From assembly GCA_002772995.1 (NCBI GenBank), contig PFCO01000006.1, forward strand, positions 1 through 34,772: a stretch of DNA of 34,772 bases, given 5' to 3'. Numbering within the stretch: the stretch's first letter is position 1; each line of letters begins with the position of its first letter. The translations under genes and the position numbers were made by a program. Positions 21,774-28,325 of the stretch are shown piece by piece. The notes beneath the pieces are model-generated. The model had not been told where the DNA came from, made no database searches, and saw only the letters and a list, made by a program, of their open reading frames with translations. Origin of the DNA: Candidatus Niyogibacteria bacterium CG10_big_fil_rev_8_21_14_0_10_46_36 (lineage in GTDB: Bacteria > Patescibacteriota > Minisyncoccia > 1-14-0-10-42-19).

Positions 21774-22625
21774 TTAATCTTCTTGCGGGTGAAAGAATCG
21801 CCAAATTTCGGTGTGCTCGGTGATAAAATCATACATTTCCGTTACTGCGGCTTCTATCTTTTCTTCCGACGGATGCTTGAGGAGCAATATGCGCTCTCCG
21901 AGCATGGGCAGGATGAGAGCGGGGAACAGGAATATGGCTGATACGATCAGTAAGACAGGGTTTAATCGGAGATAGTTCCCAAAGACTGCTATGTACAGAG
22001 ACAGAAAAATACAGCTTAAAAAGAAAAAGAGAAATCCTGTTACCAGCGGAGCGGAAAATGGAATAATGCCCAGCATGTAAAAAATAAGTACAAGCATGCT
22101 GATGTGTTGTTGGGTTGAATTAATTACGATTGATGTCCCGCAGTTAATGAGAGTCATCGGGGCTTTTTTCATATTGCGCCTTGTCGGTATTCTTCCGTCT
22201 TCTATCAGGGTGACTATTTTGTGTTCGCATGCGTGCCATTCTTTCAGGTTGCTGAATCCAGGCATCCGTGCAATGTAAAAAAATATTGATAGATTCCTCG
22301 TTACTATAAATGATACAAAAAGAATGAATATCATCGCGAGGAACCGTGCTGTCCATAGTTTTTGAGGAGAGAGCAATAGAAGCGATGCTGCGCACAAAGA
22401 AAGACTGATAGTGCCTACCACGAGAACAATATCGTGGTTTTTAAGAGCACTGCTTACATCGAGCATGCGTCTTATGCCATCGTAGTGCGAGGTTTTAAAA
22501 AATAGGCTTGCTACAGGACTTCCTTCAAATCTTTTATAGATAGTGAGTCTGAATCCGTCTTCTGTGCTTTCTCCTCCCACGCGGACAGAGGACTTCCCAA
22601 CACAGCCGAAAATGCTTGTAATCAA
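21774..22625 (-). CDS. DUF1385 (YqhQ-like) membrane protein
   Basis: A TTG start at 22625 is proposed because AAAGGAG lies nine nucleotides upstream and an extended -10 (TGCTATACT) lies before that; the ORF remains open further upstream without a better start. The 283-residue product opens with GKSSVRVGGESTEDGFRL, has membrane helices in the first half (IVLVVGTISLSLCAASLLLL and FLAMIFILFVSFIV), the family segment EWHACEHKIVTLIEDG, an INCGTSIV motif where YqhQ has CGTSFL, and two more hydrophobic hairpins. The HACEHK motif is the hallmark. Biochemical role of the family is not established. An acidic amphipathic tail ends the protein. Confidence 0.75.
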   Translation of the reverse strand: MITSIFGCVGKSSVRVGGESTEDGFRLTIYKRFEGSPVASLFFKTSHYDGIRRMLDVSSALKNHDIVLVVGTISLSLCAASLLLLSPQKLWTARFLAMIFILFVSFIVTRNLSIFFYIARMPGFSNLKEWHACEHKIVTLIEDGRIPTRRNMKKAPMTLINCGTSIVINSTQQHISMLVLIFYMLGIIPFSAPLVTGFLFFFLSCIFLSLYIAVFGNYLRLNPVLLIVSAIFLFPALILPMLGERILLLKHPSEEKIEAAVTEMYDFITEHTEIWRFFHPQED

Positions 22626-22665
22626 TGGGTTGTACTCCTTTGGGAATGTTCTTTTACTCCCGTAT

Positions 22666-22674
22666 AGTATAGCA
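22666..22674 (-). promoter_or_regulatory. extended -10 promoter of DUF1385 gene
   Basis: Minus-strand TGCTATACT; +1 near 22659 gives a leader of about 34 nt containing the AAAGGAG site. Confidence 0.5.
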
Positions 22675-22694
22675 AATCTGGGTCGTTTGTGGCT

Positions 22695-22723
22695 TTGACA
22701 TATCCTGCTTTTTTCGTTACTAT
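22695..22723 (+). promoter_or_regulatory. rpmF promoter, near-leaderless
   Basis: TTGACA (22695-22700), 17-nt spacer, TACTAT (22718-22723); predicted +1 at 22730, two bases before the ATG. No Shine-Dalgarno. Confidence 0.75.
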
Positions 22724-22731
22724 GGATTAAT

Positions 22732-23013
22732 ATGACAGTCCGAATGAGACATACAAAATCACATAGAAACAACCGCCGGGCGCATCACGCGCTAGAACCT
22801 GGTGCGGTTTCGACATGCGTGAAATGCAAGCAGGATAAGCTTCCGCATAGAATTTGCGAGAACTGTGGATCCTACAATAACCGCGAGGTAGTAGATGTGC
22901 TCGCAAAGCTCACCAAAAGACAAAAGAAACAAAAAGAGAAGGAGTTAGCGGCGCAAGAAGCCCAGGAGGCATCGCAAAAGCCCATGGATGTAGCGTCGCT
23001 CTCGCAGAAGTAA
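22732..23013 (+). CDS. rpmF: ribosomal protein bL32
   Basis: A 93-residue large-subunit protein. The N-terminal MTVRMRHTKSHRNNRRAHHA is the rRNA-binding arm of bL32, followed by a zinc ribbon with two CxxC pairs (TCVKCKQ and ICENCG). Residues after about 60 form a Lys/Gln/Ala-rich tail that E. coli L32 lacks. The start is set by the conserved N-terminus and by a promoter that places +1 two bases before the ATG. The nusB-nudix gene begins about 50 nt downstream with no obvious terminator between, so they may share a transcript. Confidence 0.95.
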   Translation: MTVRMRHTKSHRNNRRAHHALEPGAVSTCVKCKQDKLPHRICENCGSYNNREVVDVLAKLTKRQKKQKEKELAAQEAQEASQKPMDVASLSQK

Positions 23014-23062
23014 TCTTCTGTTCCGCTCCTCCTCCTTTTTTGTTCATTAAGAAAATCTAAAC

Positions 23063-23959
23063 ATGGCAAACCGACATCTTTCACGATCAATCGCGATGCA
23101 AACCCTCTTCGAGTGGGATTTTAACGGGTATGACGATTCGCGGATAGATGAGATGCTCGAACGAAACACTAAAGAATTTGCGCCCGGCGTCGATGATGAC
23201 GATGATTTTGCGGGCGTATTAGTGCGTGGGGTGCTCAAGAAGCGCAAAAAGATAGACTCGGTGATTGAGAAAGCGGCACCCGAATGGCCTATTGAGCAGG
23301 TTGCGCGCGTAGACCGCAATGTCTTGCGCCTGGGTTTATGGGAGCTGTTATTCGGCAAGCGCGATGAGGTGCCCCCGAAGGTTGCCATTAACGAAGCGAT
23401 TGAACTTGCAAAGAACTTCGGCGGGGAATCGTCGGGGCGGTTTGTAAACGGCGTGTTGGGGACGGTGTACAAAGAGATAGGAGAGCCTGGCAAAGACGAC
23501 ACGGGAAAAAAGCCGTTTGACGGCGACATTACAAAATTGCCCACAGACCATTTAGGCGGCGGTGTTGTGTACCGGCGGGATGGCGGTCTATTATTGTTTG
23601 CCATGGTGCATGATGTGTTCGGGTACTGGACGCTTTCTAAGGGAAAGCTCGGCCAAGGCAAGGTTGATGTAGAAAAAGGCACCGCTCAGAAGATACAAGA
23701 AGAGCTTGGCATTACGGATGTCCGTATGGGTGAAGAGATGGGCATAAATGAATATGTCGCATCCGACCCGGAACGAGGGAAGATCCGCAAGCAAGTAACA
23801 TATTTTTTAATAGAGACGAGGGATACGGAATTACATCTCAAGGAATCAGGGGGGCTTGATGATGTGCGCTGGTTCAGGCAGGATGAAATTACGGGAATAA
23901 AGACATACCCCGACATTAAGCCGCTTTTAGAGAAAGCGATAACAATATTAACAAAGTAA
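23063..23959 (+). CDS. nusB: NusB fused to a Nudix-fold domain
   Basis: A single 298-residue ORF. Residues 1-140 are NusB, the all-helical antitermination and rRNA-transcription factor (HLSRSIAMQTLFEWDFNG, VARVDRNVLRLGLWELLF, KVAINEAIELAKNFGGESSGRFVNGVLGTV). After a short linker, residues about 160-298 form a Nudix-like fold (GGGVVYRRDGGLLLFAMV, WTLSKGKLG, VRWFRQDEI). The Nudix box is partly degenerate: the block KIQEELGI keeps EExG, but the preceding Arg-Glu of the REUxEE core reads Gln-Lys. Catalysis is therefore doubtful; nucleotide binding is possible. No ribosome binding site. rnc lies 70 nt downstream. Confidence 0.9.
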   Translation: MANRHLSRSIAMQTLFEWDFNGYDDSRIDEMLERNTKEFAPGVDDDDDFAGVLVRGVLKKRKKIDSVIEKAAPEWPIEQVARVDRNVLRLGLWELLFGKRDEVPPKVAINEAIELAKNFGGESSGRFVNGVLGTVYKEIGEPGKDDTGKKPFDGDITKLPTDHLGGGVVYRRDGGLLLFAMVHDVFGYWTLSKGKLGQGKVDVEKGTAQKIQEELGITDVRMGEEMGINEYVASDPERGKIRKQVTYFLIETRDTELHLKESGGLDDVRWFRQDEITGIKTYPDIKPLLEKAITILTK

Positions 23960-23967
23960 TCAGAAAT

Positions 23968-24014
23968 GCGAAATTCAAAGTGTTGCGACATCATTGGGAC
24001 GCTTTGAATTTTGC
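23968..24014. repeat. inverted repeat between nusB-nudix and rnc
   Basis: AAATTCAAAG (23971-23980) and CTTTGAATTT (24002-24011), extended by GCG/TGC, form a stem with a roughly 20-nt loop. T-rich sequence follows, so it may be a weak terminator or an mRNA processing site upstream of rnc. Confidence 0.55.
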
Positions 24015-24029
24015 GTTTTGCATAACACA

Positions 24030-24728
24030 ATGAACAATGTATCAGGCCTTGAAAAGAGTCTTGGTGTTAGTTTTACCAACAAGGATCTTTTAAACGAAGC
24101 CCTTACTCACAGGTCATATCTCAACGAAAACGAATCATGGAAATATCCGCACAATGAGCGCCTGGAATTTTTGGGCGACGCGGTCATAGAGCTTATCATC
24201 ACCGAAGCGCTTTTTTTGCGTTTCCCCGATAAGCCTGAAGGAGAACTTACGAGCTTTCGCGCCTCGCTTGTAAATACGAAGATGCTTGCTGAGGTTGCGG
24301 GCGCCTTGCAAGTAAACGATTATTTGCTGCTTTCGCGCGGAGAATCAAAAGACACGGGAGGGCGTGCGCGCCAGTATATTCTTGCGAACGCCTTTGAGGC
24401 AATAGTCGGCGCGCTGTATCTTGATAAGGGGTATGATATCGTGCAGTCATTTTTGGAAGATAAATTATTGCCGAACCTTACTGAAATAATTGAGAAAAAA
24501 TTATATAAGGACCCAAAGAGCCTCTTTCAGGAGGAAGCCCAAGATCGGCAGGGCATTACGCCCACTTACAGCGTTATACGCGAATCAGGACCCGATCACG
24601 ACAAGCACTTTGTTATAGGTATTTTTTTGGAAGATGAAAAAGTTGCTGAAGGCGAGGGACCGAGCAAACAAATGGCACAGGAAGAAGCGGCACGCAAGGC
24701 ATTAGAAGCTAAGGGATGGATAGAATAA
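24030..24728 (+). CDS. rnc: ribonuclease III
   Basis: A 232-residue double-strand RNA endonuclease that processes rRNA precursors and structured mRNAs. The catalytic domain has FTNKDLLNEALTHRSYLNE, the signature NERLEFLGDAVIELI with the metal-binding Glu and Asp, and ILANAFEAIVGALYLDKG with the second acidic pair. The dsRNA-binding domain follows (DPKSLFQEEAQDRQG to KQMAQEEAARKAL). ATG 24030 matches the conserved start; the TTG at 23994 would add a non-conserved tail inside the inverted repeat. smc starts 3 nt after its stop, an rnc-smc order also known in Firmicutes. The 19-bp stem around the 16S gene in this window is a likely substrate. Confidence 0.96.
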   Translation: MNNVSGLEKSLGVSFTNKDLLNEALTHRSYLNENESWKYPHNERLEFLGDAVIELIITEALFLRFPDKPEGELTSFRASLVNTKMLAEVAGALQVNDYLLLSRGESKDTGGRARQYILANAFEAIVGALYLDKGYDIVQSFLEDKLLPNLTEIIEKKLYKDPKSLFQEEAQDRQGITPTYSVIRESGPDHDKHFVIGIFLEDEKVAEGEGPSKQMAQEEAARKALEAKGWIE

Positions 24729-24731
24729 GGC

Positions 24732-26933
24732 ATGCATCTAAAACGCTTAGAACTGAACGGGTTTAAGTCATTTGCAAAGAACACGGCGTTTGAACTTCCG
24801 TCGCCTATTACTGCTATTGTGGGCCCGAACGGTTCAGGTAAGAGTAATTGCGCAGAAGCAATCCGCTGGGTGCTTGGAGAGCAGTCCATGAAATCGCTCC
24901 GCGGGAAACGGGGAGAGGATCTGATATTCAGCGGCTCACATTCAGCGTCGCGCATGTCTAAGGCGTCGGTGACGCTTGTGTTTGATAACACGCAAAATCA
25001 ATTCCCTGTTGAGTTTGATGAGGTTGCGCTCTCACGGAATGTGTATCGTGACGGTGCGAACGAGTATATGATAAACGGATCCATTGTGCGCTTGAAAGAC
25101 ATTATTGAGCTATTAGCACATGTCGGACTCGGCTCGTCTCAGCACCATATCATCGGACAGGGAGAGGCGGATAGAATTTTGTATGCTTCTCCGAAAGAAC
25201 GCAAAGAAATGGTAGAAGATGCGCTTGGACTTAAGATATATCAGATAAAACGGGCCGAAGCAGACCGGAAACTTGAGCGCACCGGGGAGAATATGAAGCA
25301 GGTAGAAGCACTCCGCAAAGAGATACAGCCGCATCTGCGGTTTTTAAAGGCGCAGGCCGCAAAATTTCAAAAGACCGAAGAATTACGGAGCGAACTTGAG
25401 CGCACATACACGGAGTATCTGTCACGCGAGACATTCTCGCTTGAGAGTCTAGAAGGAACGCTTTCAGGGAAAAAGCATGAGCCTGAAAAAGAGCTCGCGG
25501 ATATTGAAAAGCAGCGCAAAGATATAGAAGAAAGCATCGCAAAAGCGCGCAAAGAATCAACCTCTTCCGATGAGGGTGTGTTTCAGGAGATTACCCGCGA
25601 GCTTGCTCTCGTCCGCGAGAAAAAAGGAAAGTTGTCGCGTGAAATGGGGCGTATTGAGGGAATGATAGACGCGCTTAAGCGCCCTATGCAGGGCGTATCG
25701 CTGGACGATGCGGTATCCCGGGAAGATGTAGAGGAACTTATTGCCGAAGTCGAAGGGATGCTCACATCCGCTCTTGAGGAAGATGTAATTGACCAGATGC
25801 AGTCGTTCATCCAAGAAGCGCTTGAGCGGGTATCGTCATTTTTCTCTCGTATTGATTCGGCACATGTAAAAGTAGAAGAACAACCTGCAACTGACCTCAA
25901 GAAACTGACGGACGAAAAACAGAAAGTAGAAAAAGGGATGCATGAGCTTGATGCCCAGGAAAAAGACCTTCTTGAGAAGGAGAAAGAGTTGGGCGGGAGT
26001 CTGCATGGACACGAAAAGAAACTCCGTGAACTTGAGCGCGCCTTGTACAATCTGGATGCTACAGGAAATCGTATGAAGGACGCATTGCGGAATGTTTCTA
26101 TAGAGGAAGAGCGCTTGCGTTTGCGTAGCGAAGAATTTGCTCGCGAGAAGCAGGAGGCGGCTCATTATATTCCGGTTGATACGCTCCCGAAGGCAAAGGA
26201 AGCGCTTGGCGAGCAGGACCGCGAAAAGATGCGCCGGGATATAGCGCGTCTCAAATTTAAACTTGAGGATGCGGGCGGTGTTGACGGGATGGTGCTCAAA
26301 GAACTTGAGGAAGTTGGGGAGCGCGACAGTTTTTTTGAGAAAGAATTAGGCGATCTTGAAAAAGCATCCGCAGATTTGAAAAAACTTTCCGGGGAGCTTT
26401 CTGGAAAGCTGGAAGAAGAGTTTGAAAAAGGCATATCAAAAATAAACAGCGAATTCCAAAAACATTTTGAGACTATCTTTGGCGGGGGAAAGGCGGAATT
26501 GCGCTTACTTAAAATAAAGGAAGGAGGAGAGGAGGACGCGCTTGGAGAAGACGCTCCGCAGAAAAAATCGCAATACGCAAACGGTCTTGATGTGTATGTG
26601 AATCTTCCGCGAAAGCGCATTCGCGGGCTTGATATGCTTTCGGGAGGAGAGCGCGCGCTTACTTCTATTGCGCTTTTGTTTGCGCTTTCAAGCGTAAACC
26701 CGCCGCCATTTTTGGTGCTTGATGAAATGGATGCGGCACTTGATGAGAATAACTCCCGCAAATACGGGCAAATGCTCGGTAATCTTTCTAAGGGGACTCA
26801 ATTGGTTATTATTACCCATAACCGCGAATCAATGAGACACGCAGGTGTACTCTACGGGGTAACTATGGGTTCTGATGGAATCTCAAAAATACTCTCTCTT
26901 AAGCTTGAAGAGGCGGTGCAGTACAGTAAGTAA
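24732..26933 (+). CDS. smc: short SMC-like chromosome segregation ATPase, hinge not visible
   Basis: A 733-residue ABC-type ATPase of the SMC family, which compacts and segregates chromosomes. The N-terminal half-ATPase (KRLELNGFKSFAKNTAFEL, Walker A GPNGSGKSN at 31-39, IRWVLGEQSMKSLRGKRGED) and the C-terminal half (signature LSGGERALTS from residue 636, Walker B FLVLDEMDAALDENN, IITHNRE) are complete and bacterial-SMC-like. Between them is only about 450 residues of coiled coil, where canonical SMCs have about 850 plus a hinge. I see no glycine-rich hinge fold; a short acidic helical stretch (about 320-385) is in its place. Translationally coupled to rnc. Confidence 0.9.
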   Translation: MHLKRLELNGFKSFAKNTAFELPSPITAIVGPNGSGKSNCAEAIRWVLGEQSMKSLRGKRGEDLIFSGSHSASRMSKASVTLVFDNTQNQFPVEFDEVALSRNVYRDGANEYMINGSIVRLKDIIELLAHVGLGSSQHHIIGQGEADRILYASPKERKEMVEDALGLKIYQIKRAEADRKLERTGENMKQVEALRKEIQPHLRFLKAQAAKFQKTEELRSELERTYTEYLSRETFSLESLEGTLSGKKHEPEKELADIEKQRKDIEESIAKARKESTSSDEGVFQEITRELALVREKKGKLSREMGRIEGMIDALKRPMQGVSLDDAVSREDVEELIAEVEGMLTSALEEDVIDQMQSFIQEALERVSSFFSRIDSAHVKVEEQPATDLKKLTDEKQKVEKGMHELDAQEKDLLEKEKELGGSLHGHEKKLRELERALYNLDATGNRMKDALRNVSIEEERLRLRSEEFAREKQEAAHYIPVDTLPKAKEALGEQDREKMRRDIARLKFKLEDAGGVDGMVLKELEEVGERDSFFEKELGDLEKASADLKKLSGELSGKLEEEFEKGISKINSEFQKHFETIFGGGKAELRLLKIKEGGEEDALGEDAPQKKSQYANGLDVYVNLPRKRIRGLDMLSGGERALTSIALLFALSSVNPPPFLVLDEMDAALDENNSRKYGQMLGNLSKGTQLVIITHNRESMRHAGVLYGVTMGSDGISKILSLKLEEAVQYSK

Positions 26934-26940
26934 ATAATAC

Positions 26941-26969
26941 CCCGCCACTCCATGGAGGTGGTACGCGGG
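26941..26969 (+). other. stem-loop after smc
   Basis: CCCGC/GCGGG outer and CCACTCC/GGAGGTGG inner pairs form a stem, but no T-run follows. It may protect the smc mRNA 3' end or act as a weak terminator before the next promoter. Confidence 0.4.
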
Positions 26970-26981
26970 ATGCATGAGAGC

Positions 26982-27010
26982 TTGACAAAATATATATATT
27001 TTGGTATTAT
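26982..27010 (+). promoter_or_regulatory. promoter of the 125-aa and 85-aa genes
   Basis: TTGACA (26982-26987), 17-nt A/T spacer, TATTAT (27005-27010); leader about 53 nt. Confidence 0.88.
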
Positions 27011-27069
27011 ATCTCCTGATTGAGTTCCTTATTATAACGATACGCAGTACGACATAGGAGGGTTTCGTA

Positions 27070-27447
27070 ATGAGCAGAAGTACGCATAGCGTGACTTCGT
27101 TATATGTCCAGAAGGGTGATGAAAGGCTTGAGAGCAGAAGGTGGACTGAGGTTAAGAATTTCTTACGCAAAGCGCATCCGGACATTGGTACGGATAATAT
27201 GCACATACATGAAGTCATTCACTGCCCTGAAGATAAGGCCATTATCCTTGCTGATGAGATATTGCGCCTTAAGACAGCAATTCAGGATGACAGTTTACAT
27301 GTGGTGTATTTCCCCGGTAAAAATGATTCTTCTGGGAGCAGCGCGCATCGTAGGAAGACCCTGGTCATCGTAAGCAAGGACGCAAAGGCTATCAGTATAG
27401 CAAGTGGCCTTGTGCGAGTCTTTAAAATGGGACTCGGGTATTGGTAA
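27070..27447 (+). CDS. 125-aa protein of unknown function
   Basis: Start fixed by AGGAGGG eight nucleotides upstream, and the gene has its own consensus promoter. The 125-residue product (SRSTHSVTSLYVQKGDERLE...) is soluble and basic, with WTEVKNFLRKAHPDIG, MHIHEVIHCPEDKAI and a C-terminal KTLVIVSKDAKAISIASGLVRVF stretch; it reads like a small alpha/beta cytosolic domain. No family recognised. First gene of a two-gene operon with the 85-residue protein, 23 nt apart. Confidence 0.7.
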   Translation: MSRSTHSVTSLYVQKGDERLESRRWTEVKNFLRKAHPDIGTDNMHIHEVIHCPEDKAIILADEILRLKTAIQDDSLHVVYFPGKNDSSGSSAHRRKTLVIVSKDAKAISIASGLVRVFKMGLGYW

Positions 27448-27470
27448 ATATAAAAAGGAGGAATACTAGC

Positions 27471-27728
27471 ATGCCGGAAATGAACATTTCGACCATTGAG
27501 GAAGCCCGGAGCAGGGTTAAGGACTTTTTTAAGTTTCAGGGATTTGAGAAGAAGTCAGTTAGAACATCTATGGAATATGACCGTACGGATGAAGGATACT
27601 TTTCGTTTGATGTATTGAAGCCATTCATGTGCGTGGTGCATGTATACACGAATGGAATAGTTACCGAACCGAACCGGGAGCTTGACCAGCATAGTCACGA
27701 TCAGTTTGCTGAAAAGCGGGCTGCGTAA
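27471..27728 (+). CDS. 85-aa protein of unknown function
   Basis: ATG 27471 follows AAGGAGG by about nine nucleotides. The 85-residue product (PEMNISTIEEARSRVKDFF...) is soluble, with a helical start, a beta-like middle (YFSFDVLKPFMCVVHVYTNGIV) and a polar His/Gln-rich end. No signal peptide, no membrane helix, no family recognised. Second gene of the operon starting at 27070; both have strong ribosome binding sites and end at the bidirectional terminator, so the pair is probably expressed well and together. Confidence 0.7.
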   Translation: MPEMNISTIEEARSRVKDFFKFQGFEKKSVRTSMEYDRTDEGYFSFDVLKPFMCVVHVYTNGIVTEPNRELDQHSHDQFAEKRAA

Positions 27729-27745
27729 CAGTTTATATCTAAAAC

Positions 27746-27780
27746 AAAAAAGAAGGAGATTATTCTCCTTCTTTTTCTTT
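27746..27780. terminator. bidirectional terminator
   Basis: AAGAAGGAGA and TCTCCTTCTT pair around a 4-nt loop with A-run and T-run flanks; ends the 85-aa operon and rpsP (whose last codons lie inside it). Confidence 0.88.
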
Positions 27781-28212
27781 GCCCGCCGTAACTTCTGGCG
27801 TAGGCTGGGTTGTTTCTTCTTGGGGTGTTGCTTTCGGTTGCTCTTCGGGTTTTGGTTCTTCTTTCGGCGTTTCGGGGGCTGCTTTTTCTTCGGTTGCCCC
27901 TTCTGCCTTGGGTGCTTCGGCGGGTGTTTCCGCCTCTTTTTTCTTTATTGATGGGAGGACATCCATTTTGGGGGCGTTTACTATCTTTGCGTTTACCAAA
28001 ATGTTATGGACGGTGCCGGATGCTTTTGCGCCGTGAGAAAGCCAGTGCTGAATGCGTTCGTTCTTGAGTTGGACGCGGTCTTTGCGGGGGTCGTAGGAAC
28101 CCACAATTTCAAGGAACCCTCCTGATTGGGGGCTTTTTGTTTTTTCGGTGACGACAACCCGAAAGCTCGGGTCATTTTTGCGTCCTACGCGCTGTAATCG
28201 AATCATTAACAT
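27760..28212 (-). CDS. rpsP: ribosomal protein bS16 with long acidic tail
   Basis: A 150-residue small-subunit protein. Residues 1-80 are bS16 (MIRLQRVGRKNDPSFRVVV, FLEIVGSYDPRKD, ERIQHWLSHGAKASGTVHNIL). The last 60 or so residues are an Ala/Pro/Glu/Lys-rich tail (EAPKAEGATEEKAAPETPKE), absent from model S16 proteins and likely disordered. Start ATG 28212 gives MLMIRLQ; ATG 28206 (MIRLQ) is also possible. The longer ORF upstream is not conserved. The -10 candidates 28220-28228 put +1 one to four bases before 28212, so the mRNA is nearly leaderless. Confidence 0.95.
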   Translation of the reverse strand: MLMIRLQRVGRKNDPSFRVVVTEKTKSPQSGGFLEIVGSYDPRKDRVQLKNERIQHWLSHGAKASGTVHNILVNAKIVNAPKMDVLPSIKKKEAETPAEAPKAEGATEEKAAPETPKEEPKPEEQPKATPQEETTQPTPEVTAGKEKEGE

Positions 28213-28219
28213 GATAGGG

Positions 28220-28250
28220 ATTATGATACCAAAAACCCCGGAAATTGCAA
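28220..28250 (-). promoter_or_regulatory. rpsP promoter
   Basis: Minus-strand TTGCAA (28245-28250), 16-nt spacer, TATCAT (28223-28228), with an overlapping CATAAT (28220-28225). Confidence 0.55.
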
Positions 28251-28284
28251 CCCCGTTAGAGGCCTGGCGGACCTCTTTTTGCAA

Positions 28285-28315
28285 GAAAAAAAGCCCAGGC
28301 GCTATGCCTGGGCTT
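28285..28315 (-). terminator. terminator after the MoxR-VWA gene
   Basis: On the minus strand AAGCCCAGGC pairs with GCCTGGGCTT around a 5-nt loop, followed by a T-run of eight. Confidence 0.9.
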
Positions 28316-28325
28316 GTATATTTAT

